Shown: piece by piece, positions 50,192 through 58,411 of the stretch
Position numbering within the stretch: the first letter of the stretch is position 1
Layout: each line of letters starts with the position of its first letter
NCBI GenBank assembly: GCA_963555835.3
Contig: CAUVWZ020000002.1
Span: forward strand, 1 to 64,000
Direction: 5' to 3'
Source of the DNA: JAPUME01 sp027294185
GTDB taxonomy: Bacteria > Acidobacteriota > Terriglobia > UBA7540 > JAPUME01
Length of the DNA stretch: 64,000 nt
The notes under the pieces: generated by a model
The model's database searches: none
What the model was told of the DNA's origin: nothing
Seen by the model: only the letters and a program-made list of their open reading frames with translations
Program-made: the position numbers and the translations under genes

Positions 50192-51652
50192 ATGAATTTT
50201 ATTGCACGTCGGGGCAAGGCCTTGTTGGCTGTTGTTGGTTTGGCACTGTTGGTTCTCGTCGCCGCCTGTGGTCAGGGTAGCCTCCAGGACTCGCTGACGG
50301 GGTAGGGATTGGTTACTCTGAGGATCAGCGACCCTCCTACCTGTAAGGGTCCGGGTGCGCCTGGAGAGCTGAATTTTGACAGTGTTTGGGTAACGGTCAC
50401 TCTCGTGCGAGCTCACATCTCGAGCGGGGCGGATCCGGATGCCGGGGGCTGGGTGGACCTGGCGGACTTAACCGAAAATCCGTTGCAGCTTGATTTGCTG
50501 GACGGGTTTGCCACTCAGTGCACCCTGGCGACGCTGGGTACGGCCAGCGGGCTTCCTGTGGGGAATTACCAGCAGATTCGCCTGCACCTTCTCAGCAATG
50601 TTCCTGGTGCGGGAGAGGCAATGCCCACCGTCAATGAGTGTGACGCTGCAGGAGGATTTAACTGCGCCGTAGTCTCGGGAACCGGTGAGTTGAAGCTTCT
50701 GGAACTGAGCAGCCAGGCGCAGACGGGAATCAAGATTCCCCCGGGCCAGATTGCCGGCGGGGGGATTCAACTGGAAACAGGACAGAGTGCCGACATCAAC
50801 ATCGAGTTCAATGCCTGTAACTCCGTTGTGCGCCAGGGTATGGATCGGTATCGTTTATTGCCCACGCTCCGTGCGGGAGAGGTTTCAGCGGCTGATGAGA
50901 TCATCGGAAGGGTTGTGGATATGAGCACGGGCGACCCCTTGGCAGCCGACGCCACCATCATCGTCATGGCCGAACAGCCCGACGCGGAGGATGCGACCAT
51001 CGACCGGATGGTTATGGAGACGATGGCCGATCCCTCGACGGGAATATTCAGCCTCTGTCCTCTCCCCGATGGAGATTACGACATTGTGGCCGCAGGCATC
51101 GACGGCAGTGATGTGACTTATAACGCAACCGTCACCTTCGCAGTTCCTTCCGGAACCGACATGGGCGATATCCCGCTGGTGCCTGAAACCGGTGCGGACA
51201 CCTCACCCGCTACCATTGAAGGTGCCGTGACCACAACCGATGCGGACAGTGCGGCGACGGGCGCTGACATCGCCCTGAGTGCCTTGCAACGGGCCACGCC
51301 CGACGGCGGCTCCGAGGTGGCGCTGACCATTCCGCAGTTCGGAGCCTCGACCGGCACGGTGAACACCGAAGCCAACGGTTGCCCGACCGGCACCAAATGC
51401 GCTTCCTACACGCTGATCGTTCCCGCCAGCAAGCCCAAGGTGGGGACCTTTAACGCAGCGGGAACCACCTACACTGACCCGGCGGGTCCTCCGGTCCCTT
51501 ATGAGGTCAACGCCCGGGCCTTTAAGCCGGACGGCACCACGGAACCGAATTGCAACCCTTCGAGCCTCCTTACCGATCCCGTGGATGTGACGGCGGGGAC
51601 CGCGGTTGTGGCGTCTGATTTGACCTTTACAGACTGTGAGGCGGGGAACTAG
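50192..51652 (+). pseudogene. DUF4382 lipoprotein interrupted by an in-frame TAG
   Basis: AGGAGGATGGTGAGAA precedes the ATG at 50192, opening a lipoprotein signal (ALLAVVGLALLVLVAACGQG with lipobox VAAC). After 37 codons there is TAG at 50303-50305, and the same frame then runs on for 449 codons from GLVTLRISDPPTCKGPG. This is a DUF4382 domain (WVTVTLVRAHISSG, VPPGQ-like KIPPGQIAGGGIQLETGQSA) followed by a carboxypeptidase-regulatory-like beta domain (GRVVDMSTGDPLAADATIIV) and Thr/Ala-rich repeats. Restart at the TTG (50309) would give a protein without export signal. A TAG reading as sense, or a single sequence error, would restore a full lipoprotein. Confidence 0.72.
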
Positions 51653-51680
51653 AGCCAGGCTTTCATCTTCGTCCGAAACC

Positions 51681-51714
51681 GAAAGGCCGGGAGGCTGTCC
51701 TGGCCTTTCTTTTT
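51681..51714 (+). terminator. Intrinsic terminator after the DUF4382 gene
   Basis: GAAAGGCC (51681-51688) pairs with GGCCTTTC (51702-51709), with further pairing inside, and is followed by TTTTT (51710-51714). Confidence 0.85.
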
Positions 51715-51790
51715 GCGGCCTGACACTGATTTCCCGTTTTCGCCCGATTTGGCCTAATTTGATTAGACGCGCGCTTCCGCGGCGGCTAAT

Positions 51791-52855
51791 ATGTATGACG
51801 GTATGCCGAAACTGAATGCCGTCCAAACGGCGGTGCCCCCTTACCGGGTGGAGCAGCCTCGCATCCGCGAATATGCGCGCGAGTTGTTCGTCCCGCACGT
51901 TCCTCGGATTGACCGGCTCCTTCCTGTCTTTGACCATGCGGGGATTTGCACCCGCTATTTTTCGAGACCCCTCGAATGGTTTGGCGAGGAACACGAGGTC
52001 GGAGAGACGAATCGGATATTCATTGAGACGGCCACAAGCCTGGGAGCCGAGGCCGGTCGGCGTGTGCTCGACCGCTGCGGCCTGAAGCCCGAGGAGGTCG
52101 ACTATATCGTCTATATCAATACGACCGGATTGGCTACGCCTTCGATCGACGCCCGGCTCATCAACGTTCTGGGCTTGCGGCGGGACATCCGGCGGACTCC
52201 GGTGTGGGGATTGGGTTGTGCGGGCGGGGCGGCGGGACTCTCGCACGCTTATCACTATGCGCTCGGCCATCCGCGAGAGCGAGTGCTCGTGGTGTGCATC
52301 GAGCTTTGCGGGCTGACCTTCATTTTCGACGACTACTCGAAGAGCAACCTGGTGGCCTGTGCGCTCTTCGGCGATGGCGCCGCTGCGGCCCTCCTCAGTG
52401 GCGACGGCGTTGAGGCGGAAGGGTTGGAAATTTTGGCCACGCAGTCCACCTTCTATCCGGATTCGCTCAATGTGATGGGATGGAACGTCGGCTCCAGAGG
52501 ATTGCAGGTCGTCTTCGACAAGCGGATTCCCGACATCGTCGCCGCCAATGCAGCCTCGGAGCTTCGCGGTTTTCTTGAGCGGCAAGGAATCCGGCAGGAA
52601 GAAGTAAGACATTACCTCTACCATCCCGGCGGCATGAAGGTGGTGGCGGCCTACGAGAAGGCCTACGGTGTCTCGGGTGAAGCTTTTGCCCTCTCCAGGG
52701 GAGTGCTCAAAGATTACGGAAACATGTCGTCGGTGACGGCGCTCTTTGTGCTGGACCGATATATGGAGCTGTGCGGTACGAACGGAGAGGGTTACGGAGT
52801 CGTTTCGGCGCTGGGGCCGGGCTTCTGCTCGGAATCCCTGCTGTTGCGGCTCTAA
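51791..52855 (+). CDS. Type III polyketide synthase (chalcone/stilbene synthase family)
   Basis: 354 residues. The Cys-His-Asn catalytic triad is visible: Cys in GLGCAGGAAGLSHA, His in YLYHPGGMKV, Asn in KDYGNMSSVT. LFGDGAAAALLSG and VMGWNVGSRGLQVVF are the usual surrounding strands. Such enzymes extend fatty acyl starters with malonyl-CoA to alkylpyrones or alkylresorcinols in bacteria. The start could also be the Met 12 nt downstream. No methyltransferase or oxidase typical of alkylresorcinol operons is adjacent, but a cupredoxin gene follows by 23 nt. Confidence 0.93.
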   Translation: MYDGMPKLNAVQTAVPPYRVEQPRIREYARELFVPHVPRIDRLLPVFDHAGICTRYFSRPLEWFGEEHEVGETNRIFIETATSLGAEAGRRVLDRCGLKPEEVDYIVYINTTGLATPSIDARLINVLGLRRDIRRTPVWGLGCAGGAAGLSHAYHYALGHPRERVLVVCIELCGLTFIFDDYSKSNLVACALFGDGAAAALLSGDGVEAEGLEILATQSTFYPDSLNVMGWNVGSRGLQVVFDKRIPDIVAANAASELRGFLERQGIRQEEVRHYLYHPGGMKVVAAYEKAYGVSGEAFALSRGVLKDYGNMSSVTALFVLDRYMELCGTNGEGYGVVSALGPGFCSESLLLRL

Positions 52856-52878
52856 ATTAAACTGTCAGGAGAGAGAAC

Positions 52879-53280
52879 ATGTGGTTTCCATATGACAAGG
52901 TTAAGGCGGGAGTTCATGCGTTATGTATTAGTGCGATGATGCTCGGTGTTGCATTGGCTTTGCCTGCCACCAGCCCGCAAGAAGAACCATCCTCAGATCT
53001 TTCGGTCACCGAAATTCAGGTTGCCGCGCGCAAGTACAAATTTACTCCTAACGTTATCACGGTCAAGAAAGGGCAACTGGTTCGCCTGATCATCACCGCC
53101 GAAGATCGCGACCATGGATTTCGGTTGAAGGATTTCGATATCAAACAGCGCCTGGTCAAGGGGGCTCCAACCACCATTGAATTCACCCCACAGGAGGCGG
53201 GGACATTCGACTTCAAGTGCTCGGTGCGGTGTGGTTTGCGTCATGGAAAGATGAAAGGCAAGCTGGTTGTCGAAGAATAA
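52879..53280 (+). CDS. Secreted cupredoxin with a CuA-type site
   Basis: 133 residues with a signal peptide (KAGVHALCISAMMLGVALAL, then PATS). The cupredoxin ligands are His in RDHGFRL and the loop CSVRCGLRHGKM, matching CxxxCGxxHxxM of the binuclear CuA site of cytochrome oxidase subunit II and nitrous oxide reductase, with Arg in place of the usual Glu/Trp. No membrane helix beyond the signal is seen. It could carry electrons or copper in the periplasm; the partner is unknown. Confidence 0.82.
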   Translation: MWFPYDKVKAGVHALCISAMMLGVALALPATSPQEEPSSDLSVTEIQVAARKYKFTPNVITVKKGQLVRLIITAEDRDHGFRLKDFDIKQRLVKGAPTTIEFTPQEAGTFDFKCSVRCGLRHGKMKGKLVVEE

Positions 53281-53301
53281 CGCAGGAACCGAAGGATTCC
53301 G

Positions 53302-53652
53302 CTAACTCCGCAGCAGAGGAAATGGCGGTGCTTCCCGGACCGGTTTTTGAGGCTCACTCTGAAGGAACTCCTGCCAGAGCACGAGGTCGGCGAGAAGTGT
53401 TTCCAGGTTCAGACCGCGATGGATCGTTCCGAAATGTCGAAGCTTGTTCGCCCCCTCCTCCAGCAGTGACCGGGCTCCAGGTAGATTGCCGCGCTGGAAG
53501 TGATGTAGCGCCGCCGCAAGTTGGATCAGGCCTTGCAGAAATTTCTTCTCCTGGCCACGACTCTCGAGCCAGATTATCTCCCATGCCTCATGCGCGTCGA
53601 AGAAGCGTTCCGCGTTGAATAGTTCGACACCGTCTGAGAAATGATCTTTCAT
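53302..53652 (-). CDS. DUF309 protein
   Basis: 116 residues from the ATG at 53652. The DUF309 signature FNAERFFDAHEAWEIIWLES and QEKKFLQGLIQLAAALHHFQ is clear, with GNLPGARSLLEEGANKLRHF after it. The conserved His-Glu and Trp suggest a binding or catalytic role, but no function is established. It converges with the cupredoxin gene (22 nt between the ends). Confidence 0.85.
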   Translation of the reverse strand: MKDHFSDGVELFNAERFFDAHEAWEIIWLESRGQEKKFLQGLIQLAAALHHFQRGNLPGARSLLEEGANKLRHFGTIHRGLNLETLLADLVLWQEFLQSEPQKPVREAPPFPLLRS

Positions 53653-53848
53653 GCTTCCCGTCAGTTTAGAGGAGTGCGATAGCGAGAGCAACTTTCCGCT
53701 TGAATCCTGATTGAATCCACGCTGTCCATCGAGTTGACCTGGGTGTGACGTGCATGAACTCTTGGATTGAGTGTTACAATCGAGGGTGGGCCCTCAATGG
53801 GGCGCATCGGCTTCTCTGCTGAAAATCCCAAAACACAGGACCAAAACC

Positions 53849-54634
53849 ATGAGCTTGATTGAGACCATCCGCAACTATTCCGTGCCGCGCGGGTCGGTGG
53901 CCACCTGGTGGCTGGGTCAAAACGGCTTCATCTTTAAGACGCCGGAGGGAACCCTGCTCAGCATTGATCTCTACCTGTCCGATTCCGCGCCCCGCCTCTA
54001 CCCGGACTGTCCCGTGAATTTGAAGCGTCAGGTTCCCATTTTCATTCAGCCGCCCGACCTGGTTACCGATGTCTATGCCTGCACGCACAGCCACGTCGAC
54101 CACGCCGACCCGGACACCATCAGCAACCTGCGCAACAAGGATACGATGCAGTTCGTCGGCCCTTCGTTTACCTGCGGAATCTATCGCGACCTGGGCGTCG
54201 AGGACTCCCGCATTCATCATCTGTGGCCGCAGCAGGAGATGGAATTCAAGGACGTCAAACTGCGCGGCACCTTCGCCCTGCCAACCGACGAAACCGATTT
54301 GAACCACATGGGATACCTGCTCACCTTCGGCGACAAGCTTCGCATCTACATGACCGGCGACACGGATTACAGCGAACTGCTGGCTTCGGTTGCCGGCGAT
54401 TCGCCCGACGTGCTGATCACCTGTATCAACGGCAACTTCAACAATCTCTCTCACTGGGAAGCGGCGGGGCTGGCCAAGCTGGTCCGTCCCAAGGTTGCCG
54501 TCCCTTGCCACTACGATATGTTCCCCGACAACGCAATCGACCCGAAACAGTTCCGGGCCAGCCTGAAACTGCGCGCCCCCGATACCGCCTATCTGGAACT
54601 CCCCCACGCCGAGCCGCACCTGTTTAGCTTCTAG
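53849..54634 (+). CDS. UlaG-like metallo-beta-lactamase-fold hydrolase
   Basis: About 261 residues. The MBL-fold HxHxDH is in CTHSHVDHADPDTI, a later ligand Asp in MTGDTDYSE and a His in VPCHYDMFPDNAID. Start WWLGQNGFIFKTPEGTLLSI is like UlaG, the L-ascorbate-6-phosphate lactonase, so a sugar-phosphate lactone substrate is possible but not shown. The ATG at 53849 is preferred over the longer frame from 53771. It lies near sugar-acid genes downstream. Confidence 0.83.
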   Translation: MSLIETIRNYSVPRGSVATWWLGQNGFIFKTPEGTLLSIDLYLSDSAPRLYPDCPVNLKRQVPIFIQPPDLVTDVYACTHSHVDHADPDTISNLRNKDTMQFVGPSFTCGIYRDLGVEDSRIHHLWPQQEMEFKDVKLRGTFALPTDETDLNHMGYLLTFGDKLRIYMTGDTDYSELLASVAGDSPDVLITCINGNFNNLSHWEAAGLAKLVRPKVAVPCHYDMFPDNAIDPKQFRASLKLRAPDTAYLELPHAEPHLFSF

Positions 54635-54734
54635 AGTCAGGGCATGGCCCGTCTGTCAGGATATAGCTCGTCAGGGAACGGTGTTGCAAAGAAATACGAG
54701 GAACAGAAAAGGGGACGCTAGAATTTCCCCTGTC

Positions 54735-54766
54735 CGGCAAGCCGGGGGACCTGTCCCGGTTTGCCG
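54735..54766. terminator. Stem-loop between convergent genes
   Basis: CGGCAAGCCGGG (54735-54746) pairs with CCCGGTTTGCCG (54755-54766) with one G-T pair and an 8-nt loop. It lies between the UlaG-like gene and sdhB, which converge. No T-run is next to it. Confidence 0.5.
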
Positions 54767-54817
54767 TGGATGGGGCAAGCGGCACTCGGCAAGAACCTAA
54801 GAAGCGAGCGCGCTTCC

Positions 54818-55516
54818 CTACAGCTTGCGAAACGCTAGGGTGCGTTTCACTTCGCCGATGGCGCGTGTGATATTGATGTCGCGCGGGCAGGCTTCCACAC
54901 AATTAAAGATTGTCCGACAGCGCCACACGCCGTCGCGCTCGTTGAGGACGGCGAGGCGTTCTTCGTGCCCTTCGTCGCGGCTGTCGAAGATAAATCGATG
55001 CGCCTGTACGATGGCGGCGGGGCCGACGTAGTCCTCATTCGACCAGAACGACGGGCAGGACGTGTTGCAGGCGGCGCAGAGGATACACTTCGTGGTGTCG
55101 TCGAAGACCGCGCGCTCTTCGGGCGACTGCAGCCGTTCTTTTTCGGGTTCCGGCGAGTCGGCCATCAGAAAGGGTTTGACGGCGCGATACTTAGCGAAGA
55201 AACCTTCCATATCGACCAGCAGGTCTTTGAGGAGCGGCAGTCCCCGCAGCGCCTCAACGGTGATGGTGCTGCCGAGATTCTTGAGCAGCAGCTTACAGGC
55301 CAGCCCGTTGCGGCGGTTGATCAGCATGGCGTCCGACCCGCAGACGCCGTGCGCGCACGAGCGTCGGTAGGTGAGCGTGCCGTCGATATTCCACTTGATA
55401 TAGTTCAGCGCGTCGAGCAGGCGGTCGGTAGGTTCGGCTTCCACCTGGTATTCGCGCCAGTGGGGTTCGGAGTCTTTTTCCGGATTGAAGCGCTTGATCT
55501 TGATCGTGACCCGCAT
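54818..55516 (-). CDS. sdhB: Succinate dehydrogenase/fumarate reductase iron-sulfur subunit
   Basis: 232 residues. The [2Fe-2S] ferredoxin cysteines are in RRSCAHGVCGSDAMLINRRN and GLACKLL. The [4Fe-4S] and [3Fe-4S] sites are in CILCAACNTSCPSFW and CRTIFNCVEACPRDINITRA. The subunit carries electrons from the flavoprotein to quinone. GVCGS with AMLIN is as in SdhB. sdhA, sdhC and sdhD are not in the window: bases upstream of 55516 lead into the aldolase gene, so sdhB stands alone here. The end ITRAIGEVKRTLAFRKL is close to the usual ending. Confidence 0.92.
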   Translation of the reverse strand: MRVTIKIKRFNPEKDSEPHWREYQVEAEPTDRLLDALNYIKWNIDGTLTYRRSCAHGVCGSDAMLINRRNGLACKLLLKNLGSTITVEALRGLPLLKDLLVDMEGFFAKYRAVKPFLMADSPEPEKERLQSPEERAVFDDTTKCILCAACNTSCPSFWSNEDYVGPAAIVQAHRFIFDSRDEGHEERLAVLNERDGVWRCRTIFNCVEACPRDINITRAIGEVKRTLAFRKL

Positions 55517-55595
55517 GAAATCTCCCGGCTAAGTTAAGATCGGCGGAAGGGCGCCGGTTGTTTAGTATTCGGCTGCCAATCGCTCACATACTACC

Positions 55596-56339
55596 TCACG
55601 CCCGCCCCTTTTGGACTGCCTGCAGAAACTTGCGCGTGTTCTCTGTAATAACGTCGAGGCGCCCCTCTTTGAGAGCTTTCAAGTTCACAAGCTCCGAGCC
55701 CACCGCCACGGCCACCGCACCGGCGCGCAGGAATTCCGGCGTGGTTTCCAGATTCACGCCGCCCGTGGGGATAAAATCGATCTGGGGAAGAGGCCCCTTC
55801 AAGGCTTTGATGTATTTCGGCCCGCCGACATTCCCACAGGGAAAGATCTTTACGAAGGTTGCGCCCGCCTGCCAGGCCTTAACGACCTCGGTTGGAGTCA
55901 GCGCTCCCGTGATGCAGGCTTTCGAGTAGCGGTTTGCGACTTCGATGACGCCGACGTCGAGCGAAGGACTGACGAGGAATTCTGCTCCTGCCAGAATAAC
56001 GGCACGGGCGGTCTCGGCATCCAGAATCGTACCCGCCCCCAGCAGCACCTTGTCGCCGTATCGGTCCGCGACTTTTTCCATCACCCGGATGGCCCCCGGC
56101 ACGGTCATGGTGATTTCGGCGATGCTCACGCCTCCGGCCACAATCGCTTCTGCGGCCTTGAAGGCGTCCTCGGCGGAGGCCGCCCGGACGATCGGAATGA
56201 GGCCCGTTTCGAGAATTTGATGAACCGCTTTGGCTTTTCCGGACAGCGCGATTTCTCCTCTCTGTGAGTCTATCGCGGAAGGCAAAACGGCGTAAGAAAT
56301 ATTTACCTCAATGCGGCCCAAGAGACCCAAAAGGTCCAA
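55596..56339 (-). CDS. eda: KDPG/KHG aldolase
   Basis: The family core starts at LSGKAKAVHQILETGLIPIV and has the active-site Glu in AEITMTVPGAI and the Schiff-base Lys in TFVKIFPCGNVGGPKYIKAL; FIPTGGVNLETTPEFLRAGA is the phosphate-binding end. It cleaves 2-keto-3-deoxy-6-phosphogluconate to pyruvate and glyceraldehyde-3-phosphate. No ATG, GTG or TTG lies near the family start: AGAGGAG precedes a CTG (56246) that would fit, whereas the next ATG in frame is at 56339 with a 30-residue unfamiliar leader. KDG kinase is 24 nt upstream, so the two act in series. Confidence 0.88.
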   Translation of the reverse strand: MDLLGLLGRIEVNISYAVLPSAIDSQRGEIALSGKAKAVHQILETGLIPIVRAASAEDAFKAAEAIVAGGVSIAEITMTVPGAIRVMEKVADRYGDKVLLGAGTILDAETARAVILAGAEFLVSPSLDVGVIEVANRYSKACITGALTPTEVVKAWQAGATFVKIFPCGNVGGPKYIKALKGPLPQIDFIPTGGVNLETTPEFLRAGAVAVAVGSELVNLKALKEGRLDVITENTRKFLQAVQKGRA

Positions 56340-56363
56340 AAGACCTGCTCATCGGTTTAGGGT

Positions 56364-57392
56364 TCAGCGCGCCACCCGCAGGCTCGCGCCTTTCATCAGC
56401 CTTTCGACTTCTTCCCGCGTGGCCCAGCAGAAGTCACCGGGATTCGAATGCTTCAGAGCAGAAAAGGCGTTACCGTAACGCAGCGCCATCTCGTAGGATT
56501 TCTTTTCGAGGTAGCCGAAAATAAACCCGGCGCTGAAGGCGTCGCCGCCGCCGATGCGGTCCACGACTTCCACCTCGTACTTCACGTCCTCGTAGAACTT
56601 ACCCTCGGCGTAGGCGATGGCCGTCCAGGAGTTCCGCCACACCAGCGGATTTTCTCTCAGCGTGATAACCACGGCTTTGAACTTGAATTTTTCCTGGAGC
56701 TCCTGGGCCACCTCTTTATAGGGGTCGGCGGTGACCTCGGCAAAATCCGTATGCTCGCTCTTTCCCGCGGCCCGGACACCGAAGACGACGCCCGTGTCTT
56801 CTTCCGTCGTAATCAGCACGTCGACCAGCGACATCAGCGGCTCCTGGCAAGCCTGAGCTTTTTCCGGCGACCAGAGCTTGCCGCGGTAGTTAAGGTCGTA
56901 GCTGACTCTGAGTCCGCCTTTTTTGGCGGCTTCAAGGGCTTCGCGGGTAACCAGAGCCGCCGAATCGCCGAGCGCCGGCGTGATGCCGCTTACATGAAGC
57001 CAGCGGGCGCCCTCGAACGCCGCGGCCCAGTTCATCTCGCCGGGCTGAATGCGGCTGATGGCCGAGTCGGCACGGTCGTAGAGGACCGAGGTTGCCCGCG
57101 GCGCGGCTCCGAATTCGACGAAGTAGAGTCCCATACGGCTGCCCTCGGCCCAGAGGATGTGGGAGGTATCGACGCCCGCCTGCCGGGCGCGGTTTTCGAG
57201 CAACCGCCCCAGCGGATTCCTGGGAAGCCGTGAGACCCAGGCGCTCTTGAGACCAAGTCGCGCCACCCCGGCGGCCACGTTCAACTCCCCTCCGCCAATC
57301 TGCACGTCCAGGCTTGTCGTCTGCTCCAATCGCAGGAAGTTCGGCGGCGACAGCCGAATCATGGCTTCGCCGAAGGTAACGACATCAGGCAT
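56364..57392 (-). CDS. kdgK: 2-dehydro-3-deoxygluconokinase (PfkB family)
   Basis: 342 residues from the ATG at 57392, with GGGAGGA before it. PfkB features: VTFGEAMIRLSPPNFLRLEQ at the start, GGGELNVAAGVARLGLKSAW, VSYDLNYRGKLWSPEK and the anion-hole/catalytic segment EVVDRIGGGDAFSAGFIFGY. The DLNYR motif is typical for KDG kinase. It phosphorylates KDG to KDPG for the aldolase gene downstream. The start choice removes a 179-residue leader that has no family features. Confidence 0.92.
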   Translation of the reverse strand: MPDVVTFGEAMIRLSPPNFLRLEQTTSLDVQIGGGELNVAAGVARLGLKSAWVSRLPRNPLGRLLENRARQAGVDTSHILWAEGSRMGLYFVEFGAAPRATSVLYDRADSAISRIQPGEMNWAAAFEGARWLHVSGITPALGDSAALVTREALEAAKKGGLRVSYDLNYRGKLWSPEKAQACQEPLMSLVDVLITTEEDTGVVFGVRAAGKSEHTDFAEVTADPYKEVAQELQEKFKFKAVVITLRENPLVWRNSWTAIAYAEGKFYEDVKYEVEVVDRIGGGDAFSAGFIFGYLEKKSYEMALRYGNAFSALKHSNPGDFCWATREEVERLMKGASLRVAR

Positions 57393-57660
57393 AGTCAGGG
57401 TTCCTCCCGAAGTTCGCACGCGCGCCGCCCTCGAAGGCTGCGAAGGGCTGCTACGAAATGACCATTCAAGAACTGGCTTGCAGATTTCCTTCTCCTGGAA
57501 TATATAATGGAAGTCTCCTGATATTCCAGTTCCTATATGCGCGGCAGGGGTGCCCGCCATAAGTATCCGAGGCAGAGACGGCAATGTCCAGGTTCCTCTA
57601 GGGATGCCTGATGGGGCGGGAGGTCGAAGCGTTTGCTGGAGAAGGCGAGGATTCGGAGCG

Positions 57661-58347
57661 ATGAAGATAAGGACCCGGTTGTATGCTTGGCTCAAAGTGA
57701 CGGTATCGGTGGCGGTGCTCGTCGTGCTGGTGGGCGCAGTGCTTCCCGATTTCCTCAGAGTGTTCGCTGGTGAGGCCGGAGCGGTTCCTCCCCCCCCCGA
57801 CGGGCAGGCGCTCTTTAACGGCAAGGATTTGAAGGGCTGGAAGGTGGATGGGGCGGACACGTGGAAGGTGGAAAACGGCGTGGTCGTAGCCCGAGGAACC
57901 GGCGAGGGAAGCATTCTTTGGACCCTCAAGGATTATGAGCACTATGAAATCTCCCTCTCCTACAAGATGGAAGGTGACCACCCCGACAGCGGCGTCTTCA
58001 TGGGGAACACCACCTATCAGGTGCAGTTCGGGATTTCCGGAAGCCTTAAGCGTGACTTGTCCGGTTGCATCTACTACGGGGGCCGGGGGAAGGGAAGAGG
58101 AACCTACATCGCTCAGTTCCCGGAACCCCAAAAGGCGGTTCGAAAGGGTGAGTGGAACGATATTACCATTCGCGTCACGAAGGACCGCGTCGAGGTGACC
58201 CTGAACGGTAAAAAGGTTTTGGATTTTACAGAAACCGAGCCTACGCGGTCGTTCGATCCCAAGGGCCCCATCGGGCTGCAACTACACGGCAATAACGTCA
58301 TGAACGTCTTTTTCCGGGATGTAGAGGTGAAAGAGCTCGGGTCCTGA
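57661..58347 (+). CDS. Secreted DUF1080 (3-keto-disaccharide hydrolase-like) protein
   Basis: 228 residues. An N-terminal hydrophobic segment (WLKVTVSVAVLVVLVGAVLP) acts as anchor or signal. The DUF1080 fold shows GQALFNGKDLKGWKVDGADT, ISLSYKMEGDHPDSGVFMG, GTYIAQFPEPQKAVRKGEWN and IGLQLHGNNVMNVFFRDVEV. Members are concanavalin-like lectin domains, some of which hydrolyse 3-keto sugars. The ATG at 57661 follows a GGAG-containing run. It is divergent from kdgK, which fits a role in sugar use. Confidence 0.82.
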   Translation: MKIRTRLYAWLKVTVSVAVLVVLVGAVLPDFLRVFAGEAGAVPPPPDGQALFNGKDLKGWKVDGADTWKVENGVVVARGTGEGSILWTLKDYEHYEISLSYKMEGDHPDSGVFMGNTTYQVQFGISGSLKRDLSGCIYYGGRGKGRGTYIAQFPEPQKAVRKGEWNDITIRVTKDRVEVTLNGKKVLDFTETEPTRSFDPKGPIGLQLHGNNVMNVFFRDVEVKELGS

Positions 58348-58411
58348 TGTTAGCTCCGACCCAAGTTCCGGCCAAGCCCTTCTGTGCGCAACCATTTCAC
58401 CCGAGCTGCGC

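Noticed and set aside
57393..57929. 179-residue leader on KDG kinase
   Set aside because: Low-complexity Ser/Pro/Thr sequence antisense to the DUF1080 gene; the internal ATG has a good Shine-Dalgarno.
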